NCBI RefSeq assembly: GCF_000164695.2
Contig: NC_014643.1
Coordinates: 2,442,026 to 2,506,025 of the forward strand
Length of the DNA stretch: 64,000 nt
Reading direction: 5' to 3'
From: Rothia dentocariosa ATCC 17931
GTDB lineage: Bacteria; Actinomycetota; Actinomycetes; Actinomycetales; Micrococcaceae
This document shows, piece after piece, positions 43,753 to 53,375 of the stretch; within the stretch, counting starts at the first letter, position 1, and every line of letters starts with the position of its first letter. The position numbers and the translations under genes are program-made. The notes below the pieces were generated by a model. The model ran no database searches and was not told the DNA's origin. It worked only from the letters and a program-made list of their open reading frames with translations.

Positions 43753-43781
43753 ACTATACGAGCATCAAGCGCGTTTTGCAA
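43753..43781 (-). promoter_or_regulatory. Promoter of tRNA-Lys copy 1
   Basis: A -35 TTGCAA (43776-43781), a 17-nt spacer and a -10 TATAGT (43753-43758) are followed by ATTTATCTGTTG, the same discriminator as at copy 2. Confidence 0.7.
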
Positions 43782-43863
43782 CTTATGAACACGGCTGTAG
43801 TCAGCGATTTTGGCGAACATCGACGTCCAGCATCACGATTGCAAATCACTATGGTATACAACA

Positions 43864-43889
43864 AAACCCCGCCATAACCGACGGGGTTT
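43864..43889 (-). terminator. Terminator of tRNA-Lys copy 2
   Basis: The arms AAACCCCG and CGGGGTTT lie directly downstream of the tRNA on the minus strand, homologous in sequence and position to the copy 1 terminator. Confidence 0.75.
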
Positions 43890-43895
43890 ATTTTG

Positions 43896-43968
43896 TGCGC
43901 CCCCTGGGACTCGAACCCAGAACCCATTGATTAAGAGTCAATTGCTCTGCCAATTGAGCTAGAGGCGC
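43896..43968 (-). tRNA. tRNA-Lys (anticodon CTT), copy 2
   Basis: Acceptor GCGCCTC / GGGGCGC, the same anticodon arm (loop CTCTTAA) and the same T-loop as copy 1. Compensating changes keep the acceptor stem paired. It lies 187 nt upstream of copy 1 on the minus strand, with its own promoter and terminator. Confidence 0.96.
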
Positions 43969-44011
43969 TTACTTGGGGTGATGTATCGCATTCGTACGAC
44001 AACAGATAAAT

Positions 44012-44040
44012 ACTATACGGATAATTAATATTTCACGCAA
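44012..44040 (-). promoter_or_regulatory. Promoter of tRNA-Lys copy 2
   Basis: A -35 TTGCGT (44035-44040), a 17-nt spacer and a -10 TATAGT (44012-44017) are followed by ATTTATCTGTTG. In the gap 44041-44235 I see only presumed bcp promoter sequence. Confidence 0.7.
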
Positions 44041-44235
44041 GTTACATATAAGTGACGCTTCACACAAACTCTTATTTCTTGCTGTCGCTCATGCTCTCGA
44101 TGGCACCGCAGCGCCTCATCTCATGGCGCACCCTCACAAAAAAATATCCCAGAGATCCTATAAACCCCGTACACTAAAGAGAACGTTTACGGCAACACAT
44201 GCAATACCGAGAACCTCTACTTTTAAGGAGAAACC

Positions 44236-44712
44236 ATGAGCACCCGACTAGAACCAGGCACAAAAGCCCCAAGTTTTACCCTGGAAGATTATACCGGTCA
44301 GCAATATTCCCTAGCGGATTACGCAGGGCATAAGGTCATTCTCTACTTCTATCCCAAGGCATCAACACCCGGATGCACCAAAGAAGCTTGCGATTTTCGA
44401 GATAACCTTGCCTCTTTGAAATCGCTCGGATACGTTGTCTTAGGCGTTTCTCCCGACAAACCCGCAGCCCTAGAGAAGTTCACCACCAAAGAGTCTCTCA
44501 CTTTCCCCCTTCTCTCCGATGCCGATCACGCTGTTGCGCTTGTCTATGGCGCATGGGGCGAGAAGAAAAACTATGGCAAAGTCTACGAAGGACTTATCCG
44601 ATCTACATTCGTCATCAATGAGCAGGGCATCATAGAGCTGGCGCAATATAATGTACGCGCCACCGGCCATGTTGCTAAGCTACGCCGTGACCTTGGCATT
44701 GACCCCAAATAG
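44236..44712 (+). CDS. bcp: Thiol peroxidase / peroxiredoxin, Bcp (PrxQ) family
   Basis: A 158-aa thioredoxin-fold peroxidase that reduces hydrogen peroxide and organic hydroperoxides in the cytoplasm. The active site is FYPKASTPGCTKEACDFRD: the peroxidatic cysteine is in TPGCT (near 46), and a second cysteine five residues on is the resolving cysteine of the atypical 2-Cys PrxQ type. The C-terminal half has GVSPDKPAALEKF, LLSDADH and RSTFVINEQGII. The ATG has an AAGGAG site 6 nt upstream. The gene appears monocistronic and is followed by tRNA-Leu. Confidence 0.95.
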   Translation: MSTRLEPGTKAPSFTLEDYTGQQYSLADYAGHKVILYFYPKASTPGCTKEACDFRDNLASLKSLGYVVLGVSPDKPAALEKFTTKESLTFPLLSDADHAVALVYGAWGEKKNYGKVYEGLIRSTFVINEQGIIELAQYNVRATGHVAKLRRDLGIDPK

Positions 44713-44726
44713 TCGGATTTTTCCGT

Positions 44727-44755
44727 TTGTATAGTCTTACGTCCTCGTGTAGACT
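44727..44755 (+). promoter_or_regulatory. tRNA-Leu promoter
   Basis: A -35 TTGTAT (44727-44732), a 17-nt spacer and a -10 TAGACT (44750-44755) lie 22 nt before the tRNA 5' end. The -10 differs from the TATAGT of the other tRNA genes here. Confidence 0.6.
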
Positions 44756-44777
44756 TTCCTAGGTAGCTTTGCTCCCC

Positions 44778-44862
44778 GCGCGAGTGGTGAAATTGGCAGA
44801 CACGCAGGATTTAGGTTCCTGTGCCTTACGGCGTGGGGGTTCAAGTCCCCCCTCGCGCACCA
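44778..44862 (+). tRNA. tRNA-Leu (anticodon TAG), CCA encoded
   Basis: A class II tRNA: acceptor GCGCGAG / CTCGCGC, anticodon stem CAGGA / TCCTG with loop TTTAGGT, long variable arm and T-loop TTCAAGT. It reads CTA and related CTN codons. Unlike the other six tRNAs in the window it is followed by an encoded ACCA. Confidence 0.97.
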
Positions 44863-44871
44863 ATCTTGGGT

Positions 44872-44909
44872 CCGCAACGTCTTCTTATCGAAGAAGTTGC
44901 GGGCTTTTT
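44872..44909 (+). terminator. Rho-independent terminator of tRNA-Leu
   Basis: The arms CCGCAAC and GTTGCGG, with an inner stem CTTCTT / AAGAAG, are followed by GCTTTTTG. Confidence 0.9.
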
Positions 44910-45116
44910 GTTATATACCGCACAGCAGAGTACCCTGGCGCTATATCCCTAAGCCTATAATTCGCTGTGAGTCGTGCCTAAAACCCTCTTTGAGTATCGC
45001 GACATTAAATCGTGACGTTGTATTCTAAAAGAATAGTGTTTTCGCCCAGACATAAACGCCTTATCAACCACGCATTACCTATCACGGTTCAGTAATCACC
45101 ATGGAAGGGTTTGTCC

Positions 45117-47099
45117 GTGAATCATCTCTCCCCAACCGATGCCTCCGGTATCAGCTATAGCGGTATCAGCCGCCGCACTGCGCTGCGGTTAGGGTCTCTT
45201 CTGGCAGCGGGTTATACTTTGACGGCCTGCGGTGATTCGGCACCCGACAACGGTTCAGGAGAGACCCGCAGGATCTTTAGATTTGCTCAAGGCGCGGCAC
45301 CTTACTCTCTTGATCCCGCCTTTGACCCGGTCTCTCCGACGTACCGTGTAACAGCACAGATTCTTGAAACTCTCGTGAGTGCCGACCATTACACGGGCGT
45401 TCCGCAGGAGGCGCTTGCCTCCTCGTGGACGATTAGCCCAGATGGTCTGACCTATACGTTTACGCTCCGGGAAGGGGTCTCATTTAGCGATGGCACTCCC
45501 CTTACGGCAGAAGCCGTACTGCGTAATGTACAGCGGTGGCAGGCGTTAGCAACATCCCCAGAAACGGCGGCTCGCTGCGTTCCCTTTCAGCCACTCTACG
45601 GCTGGGGTTTTGGTAATATTGTGCACTCCAACTCGCCACACGCAGGTAAAGCATCACAGGAGACAAGCTCTTCACCGTCTGCCGCCGCAACGCAAACCCC
45701 TGCGGCTCAGGAAGACACAGATACACCCAAGGCCGATACACCAAAGACTGATGAACGCACCGAGCAGATACCTTTACGTTATGCTCCCCTAGTTTCCGAT
45801 GTGCGCGTCACCGACTCCAAACTTGTGTTTACGCTTGTACGTCCTTCACAAGCGTTCTTGCGGATTCTGACCCAACCAGCTTTCGGCATCGTTTCACCCG
45901 AGGCACTTACCGAGAACCACCGTATCAAAGAGATGCCCATCGGTACTGGGCCCTTTAAAATCTCAACGCCCGCTTCGCAAAATACCGATATCGTTCTCAT
46001 ACGCAACGATAAATTTGTGAGTATCAAGCAGGAAAAGATTGAACTCGACGAAATACATTTCTCGACTCTCAATTCTTCCGACAAGCGTTACTATGCTCTC
46101 GTAGACAATAAAGTTGATGCCTGCGATCAAGTAAGCGGCAATGACTTAGGGCCGCTGGGGCGTGAAGGGTTCCTGTACCCGCTGCGTGATCCCTTCTCGC
46201 TTCTTTATCTGGGGTTCAACCTTGCGCATCCGGTTCTTAAAGATATTTCGGTGCGCCGAGCTATCGCGCGAGCTGTCGATCGCGGTGCCCTCATCCGATA
46301 TTACCTTTCTGGAACTTCTGAAGCACTGCACCTTATGCCTAGGCTTTTTCGTACCTCGGACGACTCTCTGGAACGTCTCTATAAGCGAGACGTTGACCAA
46401 GCAAAATCGTTGCTCGCGGCCTCAGGATATACAGGCGAAACCATCGAATGCTACTACCCTATTGATGTTTCGCTTCCGTGGATTATGTCGCCCCAAAAAG
46501 TCTACTCTGAGATGATCGGAGCTCTTCTCGATATTGGGCTCAATATTAAACCTATTCCGCTGAACTGGTCCGATTATCATACCCGCGCTACGGAAATAAA
46601 TACTACTCGCGGCATTCTCCTCGGTGGTTTCTACGGAACCTATCGTGATCCTTACGCTTTTCTTGGGCCGGTTCTTGCGCCTCTTCTGGTGGCGCAGTGG
46701 ATCGATGCTATGGGATTAAACCCCGTATCGCACGATACCCCCGAGTCGAAGGCGCATCCCACCGATTCTCCGATTCCATCACCGTCAGCAAGCGCTGCCC
46801 CGAAGGACAGTTCCGAAGCCGAGACATCACCTACCCCGTCTCCCAGCATTACTCCTGCAAAGGTAGAACCTGCGCCTACGCTGGAACAGATTATGAGTAA
46901 GATTCGCGAAGCCGATAGCGCCACTTCTTTAGACGAACAGCGTGAAAAATATCGTTCCATCAACCATGATTTAGCGGCATTTATGCCTGCGGTCCCACTT
47001 TTGAACGTTACGTCTAACATAGGTATTAATCGACGCATTATTGGCTACGAAACCGAACAAAGCGCTATCGAGCTCTTTGCTAAAGTGCGAATTTCCTAA
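45117..47099 (+). CDS. ABC transporter substrate-binding lipoprotein (peptide/SBP_bac_5 family), orphan
   Basis: A 660-aa extracytoplasmic binding protein. The start is GTG 45117, with GGAAGGG 7 nt upstream; a TTG at 45111 is too close to that site. The N-terminus combines a twin-arginine motif (SRRTALRLG) with a lipobox (LTAC). The family core is clear: ASSWTISPDGLTYTFTLREG, SDGTPLTAEAVL, IGTGPFKI and VRRAIARAVDRGALI. Two Ser/Thr/Pro/Glu-rich inserts (about 175-210 and 540-585) interrupt the fold and make it longer than the usual ~530-560 aa. No permease or ATPase gene lies nearby, so it must use a transporter encoded elsewhere or have another role. Peptide import is the family default. Confidence 0.88.
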   Translation: MNHLSPTDASGISYSGISRRTALRLGSLLAAGYTLTACGDSAPDNGSGETRRIFRFAQGAAPYSLDPAFDPVSPTYRVTAQILETLVSADHYTGVPQEALASSWTISPDGLTYTFTLREGVSFSDGTPLTAEAVLRNVQRWQALATSPETAARCVPFQPLYGWGFGNIVHSNSPHAGKASQETSSSPSAAATQTPAAQEDTDTPKADTPKTDERTEQIPLRYAPLVSDVRVTDSKLVFTLVRPSQAFLRILTQPAFGIVSPEALTENHRIKEMPIGTGPFKISTPASQNTDIVLIRNDKFVSIKQEKIELDEIHFSTLNSSDKRYYALVDNKVDACDQVSGNDLGPLGREGFLYPLRDPFSLLYLGFNLAHPVLKDISVRRAIARAVDRGALIRYYLSGTSEALHLMPRLFRTSDDSLERLYKRDVDQAKSLLAASGYTGETIECYYPIDVSLPWIMSPQKVYSEMIGALLDIGLNIKPIPLNWSDYHTRATEINTTRGILLGGFYGTYRDPYAFLGPVLAPLLVAQWIDAMGLNPVSHDTPESKAHPTDSPIPSPSASAAPKDSSEAETSPTPSPSITPAKVEPAPTLEQIMSKIREADSATSLDEQREKYRSINHDLAAFMPAVPLLNVTSNIGINRRIIGYETEQSAIELFAKVRIS

Positions 47100-47281
47100 G
47101 GCTTCTGTTGTGGAATTTAATGTATTTTGCAGAATTTCCTCACTCTTTTGTGAACTACATTACTGATTCTGGATTTTTCTCAGTGGAATGTGTACCTACA
47201 GACCCTCAGGGAGTACGCTAGAGTCATACAACTGTCATATGACCGTGCCCAAAGCCGGGCACCAAACCCCTGGGAGTATCA

Positions 47282-48763
47282 GTGGTAGCACGTACTGAAC
47301 AGACCGATGTCGTCCTTGTGGGCGGCGGTATTATGAGCGCAACGCTTGGTGTCTTTTTGAAGGAATTGGAGCCCACCTGGAATATTACTCTTCTGGAACG
47401 CCTCGATAAACCTGCGCAGGAATCCTCGAACCCGTGGAATAACGCTGGCACCGGTCATTCTGCACTGTGCGAGTTGAATTACGCCCCCGCTGGTCCCGAC
47501 GGAAAAGTAAGCACCGATAAAGCCTTGGGTATTAATGAGCAGTTCCAGATTTCACGTCAGTTATGGGCTTCCCTTGTGAATGAAGGTATTCTGCCCAATA
47601 ACGATTTCATCCACCCTGTACCCCATATGTCCCTTGTATTCGGCGAAGATCATTCCAAGTACCTTGCGGCACGTTACGATTCTTTCCGTCAGCAGAAGCT
47701 CTTCGAGCGAATGCAGTTCTCCACGGAACGCGACCAAATTGCTCAATGGGCGCCCTTGACGGTCAAGGGCCGCTCCGAAGGAGAACCGGTCGCAGCTACC
47801 TGGGCTCCGGAAGGTACCGACGTTGATTTTGGTGCGCTTACCTCCGGCATGATCGACTATCTGCAATCTCAGGGAGTCGAAGTACGCTACGGCTACGAGG
47901 TTAAGAACCTTGATCGTGAATCTGACGGTACGTGGACTGTCTCTGCCATTAACCGCATTAATACCGAAGAGCCCCTGAAAATCCACGCTAAATTTGTTTT
48001 TCTCGGCGCTGGAGGCGGTGCTTTGCATCTGCTCCAAAAGTCTGGGATTGAGGAAGGTAAGGGATACGGCGGCTTCCCGGTTTCGGGTCTGTTCCTGCGC
48101 AACACCAATGAAATTACCGCCGCTAAGCACAATGCAAAGGTGTATGGTCAGGCGTCCGTAGGCGCTCCTCCCATGTCTGTTCCACATTTGGATACTCGGT
48201 ATGTTAACGGCAAGCGCTCTCTGCTTTTCGGGCCTTATGCTGGGTTCAAGACTAATTTCCTGAAGCAAGGGTCTCTCCTTGACCTGCCTCTCTCACTTCG
48301 TCTGCACAATATTTATCCCATGACTCGTGCGGGTCTCGATAACCTGTCGCTCGTCAAATATCTGCTCACCGAGTTGGTTAAAGATAAGAATGCGCGTCTG
48401 GAGTCCCTGCACCGCTACTACCCTGAGGCTAACGGCGACGAGTGGGAACTCATTGAAGCGGGTCAACGTGTGCAAATTATGAAGAAGGACGCGAAGAAGG
48501 GCGGAATTCTGCAATTTGGCACCGAGGTTGTTTCTTCGGCCGATGGTTCTATCGCCGCTCTGCTTGGCGCATCACCGGGGGCTTCAACCGCAGCACCCAT
48601 TATGCTGAACCTGCTCAAGAGGTGCTTTCCCTCTCAGTTTGCAGGTTGGGAGTCGCGCATCCGTGCTCTGGTTCCGGGGTATGGGGTTAAACTCAACGAT
48701 AATCCGGATCTCGCTGACGAAATTATGGCTCACACTGCACATACATTAGATATCGCCAACTAA
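47282..48763 (+). CDS. mqo: Malate:quinone oxidoreductase
   Basis: A 493-aa FAD-dependent membrane-associated enzyme that oxidises malate to oxaloacetate and passes electrons to quinone, part of the TCA cycle and respiration. The N-terminal dinucleotide fold is [17 protein letters not shown] (10-26), followed by [20 protein letters not shown], a strong Mqo signature. [28 protein letters not shown] and the C-terminal [20 protein letters not shown] are also typical. The GTG start has GGGAG 5 nt upstream. The gene is monocistronic, with a hairpin downstream. Confidence 0.96.
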   Translation: MVARTEQTDVVLVGGGIMSATLGVFLKELEPTWNITLLERLDKPAQESSNPWNNAGTGHSALCELNYAPAGPDGKVSTDKALGINEQFQISRQLWASLVNEGILPNNDFIHPVPHMSLVFGEDHSKYLAARYDSFRQQKLFERMQFSTERDQIAQWAPLTVKGRSEGEPVAATWAPEGTDVDFGALTSGMIDYLQSQGVEVRYGYEVKNLDRESDGTWTVSAINRINTEEPLKIHAKFVFLGAGGGALHLLQKSGIEEGKGYGGFPVSGLFLRNTNEITAAKHNAKVYGQASVGAPPMSVPHLDTRYVNGKRSLLFGPYAGFKTNFLKQGSLLDLPLSLRLHNIYPMTRAGLDNLSLVKYLLTELVKDKNARLESLHRYYPEANGDEWELIEAGQRVQIMKKDAKKGGILQFGTEVVSSADGSIAALLGASPGASTAAPIMLNLLKRCFPSQFAGWESRIRALVPGYGVKLNDNPDLADEIMAHTAHTLDIAN

Positions 48764-48784
48764 GATACACTTGAGGTGCTGACT

Positions 48785-48839
48785 CGAAAACCTTCGTCCT
48801 GTTCCCTGCCATACACAGGTTTTTGGATGGAGGTTTTCG
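48785..48839 (+). terminator. Hairpin downstream of mqo
   Basis: The arms CGAAAACCT (48785-48793) and AGGTTTTCG (48831-48839) begin 22 nt beyond the stop codon, with further partial pairing inside. Only a weak T stretch follows. Confidence 0.5.
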
Positions 48840-48994
48840 CTGTTAAGTAATAGTAAAACTCTTCAGTGGAGAGAACTCATACGTGCCGCGCTCTATCGTT
48901 CCTCCTCATGAGAAAAACTATTTCCTGTATTATTGCCACAAGTACTTGGTACTCCTAAGCGCCGCAAGCAAACACCAAGACAAGGAACGCTCCT

Positions 48995-50290
48995 ATGGCA
49001 CGACGCCGCAAAAAATCACTTCCTCATTCAGAATATGTAAAAATACGCGAATTTCCTCAGGGCAGTATCGCCTATATCTTTCGACGCGCGGGTTTTTCCT
49101 TTGGAGCGCACGGGGGAACAGATCTAGCCGCAGCACTCACCTATTTCACGGTGCTCTCTGCATTTCCTGCTCTGCTCGCGATCCTATCACTCCTGGGAAT
49201 TTTTGGGCAGGGAGAAGACAGCGCCAAGGTAATCTTAGAGTTCCTCCAAGAGCGTGCCCCTCAGCAAATGTACTCGATTCTGGAAGGACCTATTCATCAG
49301 CTAACCAATGGACAAGGCGCCGGGTTTGCATTAATCATTGGTATTCTCAGTGCGCTCTGGTCTGCCTCCGGATATGTAGGGTCTTTCGGGCGTGCGCTCA
49401 ATAACGTATACGGAGTACGCGAAGGACGACCCGGGTGGTTCCTCAAACCCTATAACGTACTCATCACTACCGGGGTGATAGTGCTTGTGGTTCTCATGAT
49501 GCTGATGTTCCTCTTGGGAGCCTCAGTTCTCGACTGGGCTGCGCCCTATATGCCTGGAGTAGATATAGAACTCATCAAGGTTCTGTGGCTCAATGGACGT
49601 TGGGTTTTAATTCTCATTCTTGCGGTATTTCTCATTGCGATGCTCTACACTGCAACGCCCAATGTGCGGCGTCTTAAAATTCGGTGGACCTCGCCGGGAG
49701 CCGTTATCGCCTTGTTTGGCATGGGATTAGGCGGACTAGGCTTTACCATCTACACCAATAATTTCAGCAAATATAACGCTACCTACGGACTTATCGGTGG
49801 TGTCATCGTCATGCTGGTGTTCCTCTGGATCATGAACAATATGCTGGTCTTTGGCGCTCATGTCGATGCTGAATTTGAACGGATGCGCCAAATTGTGGCG
49901 GGTGAGGATATCGACGGAAAACTGCGTGTAGAGCCCCGCGACACCCGAGCCATTACCAAGTACCAGGAAAAATTAGAGGCCCTAAGCTCAAGTGCCCAAG
50001 AGATCCAAGACCTTGCAAGCGGTCAGCAGACGCTTCCCAAACCGCCCGAGCCCTCAATCCTCGAACGGGTGCAGACTGCTGTTTCTACCAACACTGAGAT
50101 GCTTCGACAGGCTGTTTCCGATACCCGTGCAGGGGCGACGGAGACACAATCCTCTGAGGATTCTGGGGACGTGAAGGAGAAGGCTTCGGAGTCCTCTCAA
50201 AAACATACCCGCGATTCCACTCCACACAGCGATAATCCTCAAAACGGCAGCTCCAAGCGTCAAGACTCTTCGCGAGACACGCTTTTTTAA
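48995..50290 (+). CDS. YihY/BrkB-family inner membrane protein
   Basis: A 431-aa UPF0761/YihY family protein with about six membrane helices between residues 30 and 290. Family signatures are AAALTYFTVLSAFPALLAILSLLGI, split here by its helix, then GFALIIGILSALWSASGYV, ALNNVYGVREGRPGWFLKP and a sixth-helix motif FLWIMNNMLVFGAHVDAEFER. The C-terminal ~130 residues are a charged, Ser/Glu-rich cytoplasmic tail. Members have been called putative tRNA-processing ribonuclease BN in error; the true function is not established. A ribosome site AAGGAA lies 7 nt before the ATG. Confidence 0.9.
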   Translation: MARRRKKSLPHSEYVKIREFPQGSIAYIFRRAGFSFGAHGGTDLAAALTYFTVLSAFPALLAILSLLGIFGQGEDSAKVILEFLQERAPQQMYSILEGPIHQLTNGQGAGFALIIGILSALWSASGYVGSFGRALNNVYGVREGRPGWFLKPYNVLITTGVIVLVVLMMLMFLLGASVLDWAAPYMPGVDIELIKVLWLNGRWVLILILAVFLIAMLYTATPNVRRLKIRWTSPGAVIALFGMGLGGLGFTIYTNNFSKYNATYGLIGGVIVMLVFLWIMNNMLVFGAHVDAEFERMRQIVAGEDIDGKLRVEPRDTRAITKYQEKLEALSSSAQEIQDLASGQQTLPKPPEPSILERVQTAVSTNTEMLRQAVSDTRAGATETQSSEDSGDVKEKASESSQKHTRDSTPHSDNPQNGSSKRQDSSRDTLF

Positions 50291-50454
50291 GTGCAGCATG
50301 AGCGGCACATGCACTACCGGATAGACCCGTGGTAGTTGGCGGAAATATACCGCACCCACCACGATTGTGTTTGTCATAAACGTGATTTTTCGCCCCACAC
50401 GTCATATATATTTTCCTCTACACAATCAGCACGCGCAGGTGCAAAAATATACAT

Positions 50455-51390
50455 ATGTGTGAGACTCCCATACCGCCTTTTGAATACACCCGCTACACAC
50501 CTGCAAACGCGGAAAAAGGTACAACTCCCGTTCTGTTTCTGCACGGCTTTGCAACCCGTAGCGACCAGCTCTGGGGCGGTACCGGCTGGATTCGTCAGTA
50601 CATTCGGGCGGGTATACCCGTGCTAACCGTCGATTTACCTTTTCACGGGCGAAAATACCTCAAAGACTCCAACTTTACGGTACATGCCAAACTCCCGGTG
50701 GGAACAATCGAAGAACACGGTATTTTTCCGGTCGTCCAGACCACAGTGTCAGAAGATGGTTCACCGCAGAACGGCATGGTTCTCTTTGCTGATACGCTTT
50801 CTGCTCTCCTTGACGAACTTGCTATCCAGCAAGTACATGGTGTGGGTTTTTCCTTCGGATCTAGGGTAGGGTGGGAGCTCGCTCTGAGGCACCCATCTCG
50901 CGTTGCATCGCTTATTCTGGGCGGTATGCCCCTGCACAATCACCTCGAAGCCTTGCGCTCTATGCTTTCTGCCTCGTGTGCTGATGATGCCATTGCCCAA
51001 GATCCTGCGACAGCAGAAGCCTTTACCAGCATTATTGAATCCTCACCTTTGCGCACCGATGCTCTTCTTGATTTTGTGCATATACCCTTCGGCGAGTTCT
51101 TCTCACTGCCGTCTGCGCTTGCAGACTCTACGCGCATTCCCGTTATTCACGCTGCGAACCCGCCTTTCCCGTACCCTCATGTTCCTCTGCTGATCGCAAT
51201 CGGTTCCGAAGACTCCATCGCTGCCGACGGGCGTAGGCTATATCCCCTGCTCCAGAGGGTACATCCGTATCTAAAATTTCTTGATATTCCGGGGCGGGAT
51301 CATGTGAGCGCCTTAACCTCAGGCGTTTTTAGGCGCAACGCTTTAGCCTTTGCGCACGATTCTCAGGGAAGTAACCGGCAAGCAGTATAA
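50455..51390 (+). CDS. Alpha/beta-fold hydrolase
   Basis: A 311-aa alpha/beta hydrolase. The oxyanion region is LFLHGFATRSDQLWGG (about 25-40), the nucleophile elbow is GVGFSFGSRVG (G-F-S-F-G, serine near 130), an acidic residue follows in IAIGSEDS (near 249), and the catalytic histidine is in PGRDHVSAL (near 287). The substrate is unknown. No signal peptide is present. The start lacks a strong ribosome site. It lies between the YihY gene and mscR, separately transcribed as far as can be seen. Confidence 0.85.
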   Translation: MCETPIPPFEYTRYTPANAEKGTTPVLFLHGFATRSDQLWGGTGWIRQYIRAGIPVLTVDLPFHGRKYLKDSNFTVHAKLPVGTIEEHGIFPVVQTTVSEDGSPQNGMVLFADTLSALLDELAIQQVHGVGFSFGSRVGWELALRHPSRVASLILGGMPLHNHLEALRSMLSASCADDAIAQDPATAEAFTSIIESSPLRTDALLDFVHIPFGEFFSLPSALADSTRIPVIHAANPPFPYPHVPLLIAIGSEDSIAADGRRLYPLLQRVHPYLKFLDIPGRDHVSALTSGVFRRNALAFAHDSQGSNRQAV

Positions 51391-51587
51391 GCATCTTTCA
51401 TGCGCACCAACACGCTTAGCTTATAGCTATTCATATGTACAGACCCTAGTGATAGCCCTAGAATGGAAAGACGTATCAAGAAATCTTGATGCGTCAGAAC
51501 ATGTGGTCATACATGCTCTATGCGACGGGTAAAGCCGCACGAGGTCCCGAAACTTCTTCAACGATCCCGAAGGGAATAAGCCAAAGC

Positions 51588-52679
51588 ATGCACAAGGTTA
51601 AAGCTGTTGTAGCGCTCGCTAAGAACGAGCCCGTTACTGTAACGACTATTAATGTACCCGATCCCGGTCCGGGCGAGGCTCTCGTGAAGGTTCTTACCTG
51701 CGGTGTTTGCCAGACAGATCACCACTATGTTGCAGGCGGTGTGGGCGATGATTTCCCCTACCTGCTGGGGCACGAATCAGCAGCCGTAGTGGAGGCAATT
51801 GGCGATAACGTAACCGATATTGCCCCCGGAGATCTTGTGATCCTCAACTGGCGTGCGGTCTGCGGTGAATGCCGTGCATGCCGTAAGGGCGAGCCGCAGT
51901 ACTGTTTCGCGACCCATAACGCAACCCAGAAAATGACTCTGGAGGATGGCACCGAACTCACTGCTGCCCTAGGCATTGGCTCTTTTGCCGAGAAAACCCT
52001 TGTCGCAGCGGGTCAGTGCACGAAGATTACCGCCGATATTTCCCCCGAGCAGTACGCCGCTATTGGACTGCTCGGGTGCGGTGTGACCGCAGGCCTGGGT
52101 GCTGTTCTCAACACGGGTGCGCTCAAACGCGGAGAATCTGTGGCCGTTATTGGATGCGGCGGCGTGGGCACCGCTGCAATTGCCGGAGCGCAGCTGGGCG
52201 GGGCAACTACCATTATCGCCGTTGATATTGATGACGATAAGCTCGAACGCGCACGCCAGCAGGGTGCAACCCACACCGTAAACTCAGCCAAGGTAGACCC
52301 GGTCGAGGCTATTCGGGAGCTGACCGGCGGGTTTGGTGCGGATCTGGTAATAGATGCCGTAGGTATCGCACCCACCTTCAAGCAGGCTTTCGAGGCACGC
52401 GATCTTGCCGGGCGCGTGGTACTTGTGGGAGTTCCTGAACCTGGCACTACCTGGGATATTCCTCTGGATGAGGTTTTTGGACGCGGCGGATCCATTAAGA
52501 GTGCCTGGTACGGTGACACCCTGCCTTCGCGCGACTTCCCCGAGTTCGTAAACCAGTACCTGCTCGGTCGCCTCGATCTAGACGGTTTTATCTCCGAGCG
52601 TATTAAACTGGAAGACGTCAATGATGCCTTTGAAACCATGAAGACCGGGCGCGTGTTGCGCTCCGTTGTAGAACTCTAA
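51588..52679 (+). CDS. mscR: S-(hydroxymethyl)mycothiol dehydrogenase (mycothiol-dependent formaldehyde dehydrogenase)
   Basis: A 363-aa zinc-dependent class III-type alcohol dehydrogenase. The catalytic zinc site is in [16 protein letters not shown] and [12 protein letters not shown], the structural zinc cysteines are in [15 protein letters not shown], and the NAD fold has [19 protein letters not shown]. It oxidises the formaldehyde-mycothiol adduct in actinobacteria, and also reduces S-nitrosomycothiol. The start at 51588 gives the usual family length, although the AGGGA site is 12 nt away; the open frame extends 34 codons further upstream without family similarity. A metallo-beta-lactamase gene follows 22 nt later, the arrangement also seen in mycobacteria (Rv2259-Rv2260). 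Confidence 0.88.
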   Translation: MHKVKAVVALAKNEPVTVTTINVPDPGPGEALVKVLTCGVCQTDHHYVAGGVGDDFPYLLGHESAAVVEAIGDNVTDIAPGDLVILNWRAVCGECRACRKGEPQYCFATHNATQKMTLEDGTELTAALGIGSFAEKTLVAAGQCTKITADISPEQYAAIGLLGCGVTAGLGAVLNTGALKRGESVAVIGCGGVGTAAIAGAQLGGATTIIAVDIDDDKLERARQQGATHTVNSAKVDPVEAIRELTGGFGADLVIDAVGIAPTFKQAFEARDLAGRVVLVGVPEPGTTWDIPLDEVFGRGGSIKSAWYGDTLPSRDFPEFVNQYLLGRLDLDGFISERIKLEDVNDAFETMKTGRVLRSVVEL

Positions 52680-52701
52680 AAACCGGGGAAGGAACTTTTT
52701 C

Positions 52702-53349
52702 ATGGCTGAGACTATCGAACGGGTCGTCACGCACGGAACTTTTTCGCTTGACGGCGGTACCTGGGAAGTCGATAACAACGTCTGGATTATCGGCGATAAT
52801 AAACACGTAACCATTATCGACCCCGCGCATAATATAGATAAGATTGCGAAAAAAGTGGGTGAGCGTACGGTCGAAAAAATTCTGCTGACCCATGCCCATG
52901 ACGATCATATTCGTTCCGCGAAGGAAGCCGCCGAGCGCTTCAAAGCACCCGTCTACCTGAACCCTGAGGATCGGGTGCTCTGGGAGATGGTGTACCCCTC
53001 CTGGGACTTCGACGAGTCCCTGCATGACGGGCAGAAAATCCGTGTTGGCGCTACGGAGCTTCATGTGATCGCAACCCCCGGGCACTCCCCCGGCTCAGTC
53101 TGCTTCTACGCCCCTGAACTGAGCTGGGAGAACAGCGAAGGCGTACTCTTTTCGGGCGATACTCTCTTCAAGGGCGGTCCCGGAGCGACTGGGCGCTCAT
53201 ACAGTAACTTCGACACTATTATCGATTCCATCGAGTCGAAGTTACTCACTCTCCCTGCTTCTACGGCGGTTCTCACGGGTCACGGAGACTCCACAGGCAT
53301 CGGTGTAGAGGCACCCGATCTAGACGCTTGGAAAAAACGCGGGCACTAA
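52702..53349 (+). CDS. Metallo-beta-lactamase-fold hydrolase linked to mscR
   Basis: A 215-aa MBL-fold hydrolase. Metal-binding motifs are THAHDDHIRSA (HxHxDH), ATPGHSPGSV and the bridging aspartate in LFSGDTLFKGGPGATGR; a last histidine is in LTGHGDS. An AAGGA site lies 8 nt before the ATG, 22 nt after mscR, so the two are cotranscribed. In this position the enzyme is a good candidate for hydrolysing the thioester product (S-formylmycothiol) of the dehydrogenase, by analogy with glyoxalase II-type enzymes. That assignment is inferred from context. Confidence 0.88.
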   Translation: MAETIERVVTHGTFSLDGGTWEVDNNVWIIGDNKHVTIIDPAHNIDKIAKKVGERTVEKILLTHAHDDHIRSAKEAAERFKAPVYLNPEDRVLWEMVYPSWDFDESLHDGQKIRVGATELHVIATPGHSPGSVCFYAPELSWENSEGVLFSGDTLFKGGPGATGRSYSNFDTIIDSIESKLLTLPASTAVLTGHGDSTGIGVEAPDLDAWKKRGH

Positions 53350-53375
53350 GAATCTCACGGCTCTTTTGCTCATAT

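Noticed and set aside
48883..49404. Plus-strand frame overlapping the start of the YihY gene
   Set aside because: The overlapping frame with membrane helices and family motifs is the real gene.
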